Positions 42,829 to 48,576 of a DNA stretch of 48,576 nucleotides are shown piece by piece. Each line of letters begins with the position of its first letter. Position 1 is the first letter of the stretch. The stretch covers positions 1 to 48,576 of the forward strand of contig JADGBS010000005.1 of NCBI GenBank assembly GCA_015231325.1, written 5' to 3'. The DNA comes from Oligoflexia bacterium. GTDB lineage: Bacteria > Bdellovibrionota > Bacteriovoracia > Bacteriovoracales > Bacteriovoracaceae. Below the pieces are notes generated by a model. It made no database searches and was not told the DNA's origin. It saw only the letters and a program-made list of their open reading frames with translations. Made by a program: the position numbers and the translations under genes.

Positions 42829-43694
42829 TGGCGATTCTTTACGGAGTTATTCAAGGACTAACAGAGTTCTTACCAATCAGCAGCAGTGCTCATCTAGCAA
42901 TTATTCCTCACTATCTAAAGATCGCAGATCCAGGCGTTTATTTCGATCTGATGATGCATTTGGGGACGGTTTTTGCCCTGCTAGTTTATTTTAGAAAAAA
43001 GATCTGGACGCTCGGTAGGATTCCGCTAAAAACTGTATTCGGTTTATGGAAACTTCCTGAAGACCAGGAACAGCGAGGGAACCTTTTTCTCTATCGCAAC
43101 CTGCTATTTTCCACTTTTGCCAGCATTATAGCTATCGTAGTTTTGAAAAAACTCGCTGAACTCTATGGACGTAATTACTATCTGATTAGTGCCAATTTAG
43201 TCATCTTCGGAATTTTACTATACGTTGCTGACCGCTGGCCAATTCCCTCCATGCTGAAATTAGGACCCAAAATGGAGCGTTCTTTCAACTTCAAAGCATC
43301 ATTACTCATTGGTATTGCTCAAGCATTAGCAATCTTTCCAGGAATCAGTCGCTCAGGAATAACGATCACCACTGCCAGATGGTTAGGTTTTTCACGTTTA
43401 GACGCTAGCACCTACACTTTCTTTCTCTCTATCCCCATCATTCTTCTGGCGGCCAGTTTTAAAATTGCTGAAACCCTCACAGTCATATTCTTTCCTGACA
43501 CTATTCCCGTTGTCCCTGCAAACAATCTAGGTGATCTCACCACTCTTGTCGCATTAGCAATCGGATTAATCACCTCCACAGTGACAGGCATACTAACAAT
43601 TCACTACTTTTTAAAACTAGTTAATAATATCCCTTTTGCTATCTTCACAATTTATAGAGTAATCTTGGCATTGTTATTACTTAATTCCATTTAA
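42816..43694 (+). CDS. uppP: undecaprenyl-diphosphatase
   Basis: A 292-aa integral membrane enzyme of the BacA/UppP family that dephosphorylates undecaprenyl diphosphate at the outer face of the inner membrane, renewing the lipid carrier for peptidoglycan and for ArnC-type transfers. Signature regions are present: IQGLTEFLPISSSAHL (residues 12-27) and FPGISRSGITI (about 171-181), with about eight transmembrane helices. The start is GTG at 42816-42818 with AAGGAG seven bases upstream, inside the end of the FHA-RDD gene, so the two are translationally coupled. Its stop codon overlaps the stop of the opposite giant gene in the four bases 43691-43694. Confidence 0.95.
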   Translation: MEILVAILYGVIQGLTEFLPISSSAHLAIIPHYLKIADPGVYFDLMMHLGTVFALLVYFRKKIWTLGRIPLKTVFGLWKLPEDQEQRGNLFLYRNLLFSTFASIIAIVVLKKLAELYGRNYYLISANLVIFGILLYVADRWPIPSMLKLGPKMERSFNFKASLLIGIAQALAIFPGISRSGITITTARWLGFSRLDASTYTFFLSIPIILLAASFKIAETLTVIFFPDTIPVVPANNLGDLTTLVALAIGLITSTVTGILTIHYFLKLVNNIPFAIFTIYRVILALLLLNSI

Positions 43695-46600
43695 CTGTCC
43701 GGTGGAACGCAATAGATATGAGTGTTCCATCGGGCCTTGGCGTCTTCAAAAATATTGACGTTGTCGTCAGTACTTTCGTAACCAAAGCGCAACTTACAAT
43801 CCACGGAGCCATCGTTGTCCTTACAATTCATCTTCCCCCCGGGAACATTTTGTCCCGGAACTGCTAAATAATCAACTGCGTCACCGGTAGAATAATACCT
43901 ACTATTTCCGCTAGCACCTGCCTGCACATCCAAGCAACAAATAGACTTACGAGTGGCCAACTGCATCACCATCCCTGTGCCTAAAATACCGGTCAAGGGA
44001 TCGAAGAGTGAATCATCGAGATGCGCCGCCTCCGAAGATACGTACCTACTAAAATAAACCGAAATATCTGCATAATCACCGAGGCAACAACGCATCATCT
44101 TCTGATTTTTGGAGACATTAGTATACTCCATTGCTTGTCCTGTACAACACATGTCGTTGGTAAGCGTTTTACCAGAAGGAAACTTAGCAGGATAATCTAC
44201 TCCCGAAGGTAAACAGCAGGAAAATTTGTCTTTAGAAAAAATTAACTTTAATGGATTACTACTGGTAGTATCAAAATTTTTAAGATCATCCGCGGCAAAA
44301 TATGGGATCGCGGTTCCATTGACTACACTATAGTATTCAAAAGCTGCACTAGGAACAGCAGCGACGGTGGGATGTATATCTAGTACTGTACCAGGAACTG
44401 GGATATCAGTATATTCTGTTGGACCTATATTGGCAGTTGGCCGCGCATCAATATTTTCGTTGTCAGGATCTACTCTACATGCCGGACTATCAGTCTCGGA
44501 AATGAGACGATTCCTCGCATTTGTACTCTTGATTGCCAATTGAGGAATACCTAACTGTTCTAAGCTTCCAAAAAAATTATTTAGAGAAACCTCTTCCGCC
44601 CCTGATAAATTATAAGCATTGCAGGCGGAGGATTTGGGATTAAAGCACTTCCACGCTTCGGAGGCATCCTTTGTTGTAGAAAGCGGAAACCACCCAAGAC
44701 ACCTAAAACTACTGAAGTCAAACTCCTGTTTCCGGGCCTTAATCACCGGACCACTCCCCCAATCATGTCCCCCTCCCGAGTTATCTTCGTGAAATTGCCG
44801 TATCCAATGGCCGCCACAACAGATACTTCCTAAAACCTTATGTAGGGTCATAAATTGGGCCGGAGTTCCTATCGCCGGCAGTTGTAAACAACCAGCATTA
44901 GCAACAAAATTGCTATTCAATTGATCGCCCCCGCCACAGGCATCAGGAGTTGGTTCCTTTAACGAGGGCAAAATTACTTTCCATAATGGATCAATAAACT
45001 TTGTAGAATAATAAGCAGGTGCTACCCAAGAGGCACGACTGCGTGTCGAAATAGGAATATCAACCCCTGGAAGCTCTACCTTTCCCGCTAACATATCAAC
45101 ACCGACGTGCACATTCCCACCAGCTGGACGACAGCAACGATTAAGTGAAAAGTCATAGTTACCGCTGCCATCAGAGGTATCCTCACCACAGACTAACTCT
45201 TCGCTCCAAAAATTAAATTCCGCTTCATTAACTGCTGCCTGCATTTCTGTCTGCCACTCCATACCGCTAACAATTGGAGCAATAAATGTGGAAGGACCGC
45301 AATCAAAATCAGTGAAGCATGGAGATGCTGGCGCACGCAAACAACGATTTTTTTGAAAAAGTGGAACAGTCAATACTTCAGTACTTTCGGTAAGCAGGCC
45401 ATAACTAGGATTTTGTTTTTGAAACGCCGAAAGAATATTGGTAGAAAATGCCTGGGTTCCTGCGTAGGCCTTAATTTCGGCACTGCTAACCGGTGTTCTC
45501 TTATAATCTGCGTTTAAATGTAAATAATTTCCTTTTTTATCTACTATTCCACAAGCACTAAGTCCATAACCTACGGCCGGACCTTCCGACATTTTGGACA
45601 TTCCAATATTGGAGACACGATCCCCTAGATACATTGCCCCTGGTTCAGCATAATTTTGCTGCTCATAATCAAATCCTGCACTGCCATCTCCAACATTTCT
45701 TCCAGGAATACATATTGACCTAATCTGGTTATAACCTAGTTGAGAGTACAAATCACTGGTTATGGCCTCTTGTCCGTTATAACTATAGGGGCGACCCAAT
45801 ATCCGGGCACCCAAACCAAAATAATCAGGATCATCACCATCTCCCACATTTTGCTTTGACGGGGCCACAGCAAAGCGCGCGATCTTACGGTTGAACTTTG
45901 CTTGTAACGATCCATTTTCATCTAAAAAATCTTCGCAGTGGTAATTGGTCATGCAACCCCACAAACCAGGGGATGCCCCTCCTCCACTGTAAGTCAGAGC
46001 AGGATTGGTCACTGATAAATGTTTTTTTACGCAAGGAGCGCCACGTCCACGATATACACAACGCTTAACCGATCCTTCAAAACCACCGACTAAAAGACTC
46101 GTCAGTTTATATCGCTTTTCGGCATTCCACAATTCCTTGGCGTTGGCATCAAACTGTGGCCAATTAGTGTAAATATCACCAACGTTTAGGCAGGTATAGT
46201 CCCATCCTAGTTTAGTAATACAATCAACATCATTGTCGCATACATGATACTTCTGGCACTGTGCTCCATCACTTTCAAAATCACTATTAATCAAGGTGCT
46301 GGAATCAGCGGTACCTTTATCCTCTACTATCATTACCTCTAAACTACTTTTAGTAGTCAAATCTGCAAAATATGCATTAAATGCCAAATACAAGAAATTG
46401 CTTGTTGCCAACACCCGCCGTTGGCTACCAATAGAAAACCAAGTGACTCCATCAAAAGAACCAATTAAAGAACCATAATCAAAACCATACCAATCTCGAT
46501 TGTACCCATTAGCAAACAAAAAATGCTGCGCCTCTAGCCGATGCTTTCGCTGATCCGCGACACTACCGCGTTTGCGATGAGTCCAAGGGATCATTGTCGC

Positions 46601-48576
46601 AGGAACAAAACAGGCGCGTCCAAAAAGCAAATCATCTGAACGATAATTCCCCTCTTTAGTATTACTAACACTTGGGCGTCGCTCATTTCTGCGAGGATCC
46701 GGTATATAACCACCTGCTACGTTACTAAAATTCTCGGGAAAAATCTTGTCTAGACTACTATAGTAATCGATGCCACAACTTTGACAATTGTTGAATTTCC
46801 CTTTGCTGGTATTGTTAATGAATATGTTATACGTGCGACTATTTTTTACCCGCACGGTCTTCGGAGGCATCGTTGCGTTGATATCTGTAGGATTGAAATA
46901 TCCATAAACTTCATTAAAACCCACATAGTGAGGATTCACTGCGCCAGTGTCGTCAAAAACGTTATTAGGACGATTAGTTTTAGTTATACCCCCCACATAC
47001 TTGAAAACATTTCCCTCCTGATTAGGAACCGGCGTTTTGGGATCAATGAAGTCATGAGAAGAACCACTACTGTCGTAAAAACGAATCGGAGCGCTCTTTA
47101 AATCAACATTGGCAGTGGCCTGCGCAGGTATATCCCCAATATATGCCGGCACATAGTCGCATATGTAATTAATAATACTCAACGTACTCCCTTCATCCTT
47201 GTATTCTGGTTTTAGATAACAAGCAGCAGTACCACACTTGCAATACTTGGCGATCTTATCCAATGCCAACTGCTTTTGTGATAATACAGAATAAGCTGAC
47301 GTGTCAGCGTAGTAAGTGATTTTTACCTCCTGCCCATCACCAATATTCATTCCTTCGTGGGTGCTTTCGTTATAAGGAGTAAAAACTACCGCCGGTAGAC
47401 CCTCTACTGACAATCCCCAATGATATCCCTGCTGTGCTAAATTCCCATTCACCTCCACGGTCATCTGACGACTGGTATTAGCGTAATATGGAAGTAAATA
47501 ATCCTTGTCACTCAATAAGGGATCATTAATACTCCCGATGTCTTGTCCTTGCTTATAATAGCGATAACACTTAGCGAACCCATCTCCTAACGGTTCACAG
47601 CTACCATCGATCTTGTAACGAATTTTTAAATCGTCATTAACCGCACCAGCTGGCAATCCTGTGTTAATGAGCACCTTCTGAGAATCTACCAGATTATCAT
47701 TAACACTAGTGCTATCGATCACTGCTACACTAGTACTAGGTTCTGGACTACCGACAGTGTAGAGCAAAACTCCGCCATAAAGTAATTGGTAAATGCTGTG
47801 CGCTGGTAAGTTTGATTTAGCACTGCCCATGTAAGTGTCGCGAAAATTACGATCATCTCCACCAGTAATAAACGGACCAGGTTTAGCGGTGAACTCTGCC
47901 CTAGGAGTAGATATATTCTCATATTTAATAGTACAAATGGACATCTCTGAGGAATCAAAAGGAACTGTACAACGATATAGCTCCTCCATCTCCTCAAAAC
48001 TCAGATAGTTAATTACTGGAGTGGTCTCTGGGGTAGGGTTCGGTGTTCGATTAGGATTCTGCGTACATATATAATAAAAACGCTGATAATTAAACACGTT
48101 TGCGGGATTAGACGCAATATCTTTTTGCGATTGTAAATATTCACTTGAAGCTGTATCCACTCCCGACCTTACAGCTTTATCACGTACACACTGCCCGTCC
48201 AAACAACAATCAAACCCCTGAGACACACACTCTTTTGAAAGGGTACATGATACTCCACCGCGAGGTACAGACTCTTTGATGGCCTTAATTCCCAGCGCCA
48301 AGTGACTGGTCTTAATATTTCGCAACTCCTTACCGTTAGTAGTATAAAGCATCACTGGCATGCTCTGGACATCTGCTTGACAACTATTATTACTACAAAC
48401 GTCACTAATTTGATACACAAACTGATATCCAGCAACACCAGTAGTCAGTGAAGAATTTTGAGGTGTAGGAGAGATTAACTGATCAATTAATGGACTTTTT
48501 TGACAGACTGCCCGATTGGCATCGCTGTCACTACTTCCCAGATTATAGTAGTATTCACGAGCGCCACTACTAAAAT
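43691..48576 (-). CDS. giant Cys-rich secreted protein, 5' end beyond the window
   Basis: At least 1627 residues. The frame has no stop up to the right edge; a GTG at 48416-48418 is an internal Val (AGYQFVYQISDVC), so the gene starts outside the window. Cysteine is abundant, with at least seven CC pairs (FDCCLDG, NRCCRPA, SICCGGH, FSCCLPSG, DMCCTG, MRCCLGD, SICCLD) and knots such as CTLSKECVSQGFDCCLDGQC that resemble Dickkopf/EGF-like small disulfide modules. Asn, Gly, Ser and Tyr are also high and no membrane helix is seen, so it should be extracellular and disulfide-rich. A TraN-like Cys-rich mating-pair protein is an alternative considered without positive motif. It points leftward toward uppP; 3.5 kb further on the same strand is the 1182-aa secreted protein. 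Confidence 0.8.
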   Translation of the reverse strand, partial: FSSGAREYYYNLGSSDSDANRAVCQKSPLIDQLISPTPQNSSLTTGVAGYQFVYQISDVCSNNSCQADVQSMPVMLYTTNGKELRNIKTSHLALGIKAIKESVPRGGVSCTLSKECVSQGFDCCLDGQCVRDKAVRSGVDTASSEYLQSQKDIASNPANVFNYQRFYYICTQNPNRTPNPTPETTPVINYLSFEEMEELYRCTVPFDSSEMSICTIKYENISTPRAEFTAKPGPFITGGDDRNFRDTYMGSAKSNLPAHSIYQLLYGGVLLYTVGSPEPSTSVAVIDSTSVNDNLVDSQKVLINTGLPAGAVNDDLKIRYKIDGSCEPLGDGFAKCYRYYKQGQDIGSINDPLLSDKDYLLPYYANTSRQMTVEVNGNLAQQGYHWGLSVEGLPAVVFTPYNESTHEGMNIGDGQEVKITYYADTSAYSVLSQKQLALDKIAKYCKCGTAACYLKPEYKDEGSTLSIINYICDYVPAYIGDIPAQATANVDLKSAPIRFYDSSGSSHDFIDPKTPVPNQEGNVFKYVGGITKTNRPNNVFDDTGAVNPHYVGFNEVYGYFNPTDINATMPPKTVRVKNSRTYNIFINNTSKGKFNNCQSCGIDYYSSLDKIFPENFSNVAGGYIPDPRRNERRPSVSNTKEGNYRSDDLLFGRACFVPATMIPWTHRKRGSVADQRKHRLEAQHFLFANGYNRDWYGFDYGSLIGSFDGVTWFSIGSQRRVLATSNFLYLAFNAYFADLTTKSSLEVMIVEDKGTADSSTLINSDFESDGAQCQKYHVCDNDVDCITKLGWDYTCLNVGDIYTNWPQFDANAKELWNAEKRYKLTSLLVGGFEGSVKRCVYRGRGAPCVKKHLSVTNPALTYSGGGASPGLWGCMTNYHCEDFLDENGSLQAKFNRKIARFAVAPSKQNVGDGDDPDYFGLGARILGRPYSYNGQEAITSDLYSQLGYNQIRSICIPGRNVGDGSAGFDYEQQNYAEPGAMYLGDRVSNIGMSKMSEGPAVGYGLSACGIVDKKGNYLHLNADYKRTPVSSAEIKAYAGTQAFSTNILSAFQKQNPSYGLLTESTEVLTVPLFQKNRCLRAPASPCFTDFDCGPSTFIAPIVSGMEWQTEMQAAVNEAEFNFWSEELVCGEDTSDGSGNYDFSLNRCCRPAGGNVHVGVDMLAGKVELPGVDIPISTRSRASWVAPAYYSTKFIDPLWKVILPSLKEPTPDACGGGDQLNSNFVANAGCLQLPAIGTPAQFMTLHKVLGSICCGGHWIRQFHEDNSGGGHDWGSGPVIKARKQEFDFSSFRCLGWFPLSTTKDASEAWKCFNPKSSACNAYNLSGAEEVSLNNFFGSLEQLGIPQLAIKSTNARNRLISETDSPACRVDPDNENIDARPTANIGPTEYTDIPVPGTVLDIHPTVAAVPSAAFEYYSVVNGTAIPYFAADDLKNFDTTSSNPLKLIFSKDKFSCCLPSGVDYPAKFPSGKTLTNDMCCTGQAMEYTNVSKNQKMMRCCLGDYADISVYFSRYVSSEAAHLDDSLFDPLTGILGTGMVMQLATRKSICCLDVQAGASGNSRYYSTGDAVDYLAVPGQNVPGGKMNCKDNDGSVDCKLRFGYESTDDNVNIFEDAKARWNTHIYCVPPDS

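Noticed and set aside
43773-47101. Plus-strand ORFs opposite the giant Cys-rich gene
   Set aside because: Short, no ribosome sites, overlapped entirely by the long open frame.

Overview
The window is AT-rich, densely coding DNA (about 48.6 kb) from a Gram-negative bacterium. Evidence for an outer membrane includes an undecaprenyl-diphosphatase, three enzymes of the Ara4N lipid A-modification pathway, a TolC-like protein, a probable lipoprotein and many signal-peptide proteins. The mix of RCC1-type repeat proteins, Cys-rich secreted proteins, an EF-G paralogue and a RHS protein without a toxin tip reminded me of Bdellovibrionota/Oligoflexia-type genomes. That placement is an impression and was not tested. 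No rRNA, tRNA or CRISPR array was seen.

Layout. 0-7 kb: an HNH/IscB-like 3' fragment, a periplasmic binding protein, a lone trpB with a hairpin leader, a secreted trypsin-like protease between two tyrosine-recombinase remnants, an RCC1-repeat protein and a TolC-like protein. 7-18.5 kb: a PEPCK/HprK-fold P-loop protein, a decayed gene next to a 27-bp-armed inverted repeat, a poly-gamma-glutamate-hydrolase-like protein overlapping a TPR protein, a DUF1036-like protein, a GT39/ArnT-like membrane enzyme, an alpha/beta hydrolase, a phosphate butyryl/acetyltransferase and an EF-G-like GTPase. 18.7-27.7 kb is accessory: truncated MBL hydrolase, class V aminotransferase, TnpB remnant, two 150-bp direct repeats enclosing a broken serine hydrolase and a toxin-antitoxin pair, a Sel1/HCP-repeat protein, an MFS exporter and an AAA/DUF234 ATPase.

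27.7-48.6 kb is the most coherent part. Reading leftward on the minus strand from 40185: an 1182-aa secreted Met/Gly-rich coiled-coil protein, an 891-aa HExxH metallopeptidase-like protein, a single-pass membrane protein, a RHS/YD-repeat protein, a conserved protein of unknown function, then arnC and the two halves of ArnA as separate genes. On the plus strand, divergent from that block, lie an FHA-RDD membrane protein and uppP, overlapping by 13 nt. UppP meets, stop codon to stop codon, a Cys-rich protein of more than 1600 residues that runs off the right edge. UppP recycles the undecaprenyl carrier that ArnC uses. The large secreted proteins, the peptidase and the RHS protein look like a surface or secretion system I cannot match to a named one.

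Two window-wide traits stand out. Short tandem repeats (units mostly 6-12 bp) occur at about twenty places, mostly at gene ends, signal peptides, linkers and junctions, and inside genes their units are multiples of three. Three plus-strand genes (21910, 24718, 40417) have a strong -10 box placed so that transcription should start at or within about 4 nt of the start codon, suggesting leaderless mRNAs.
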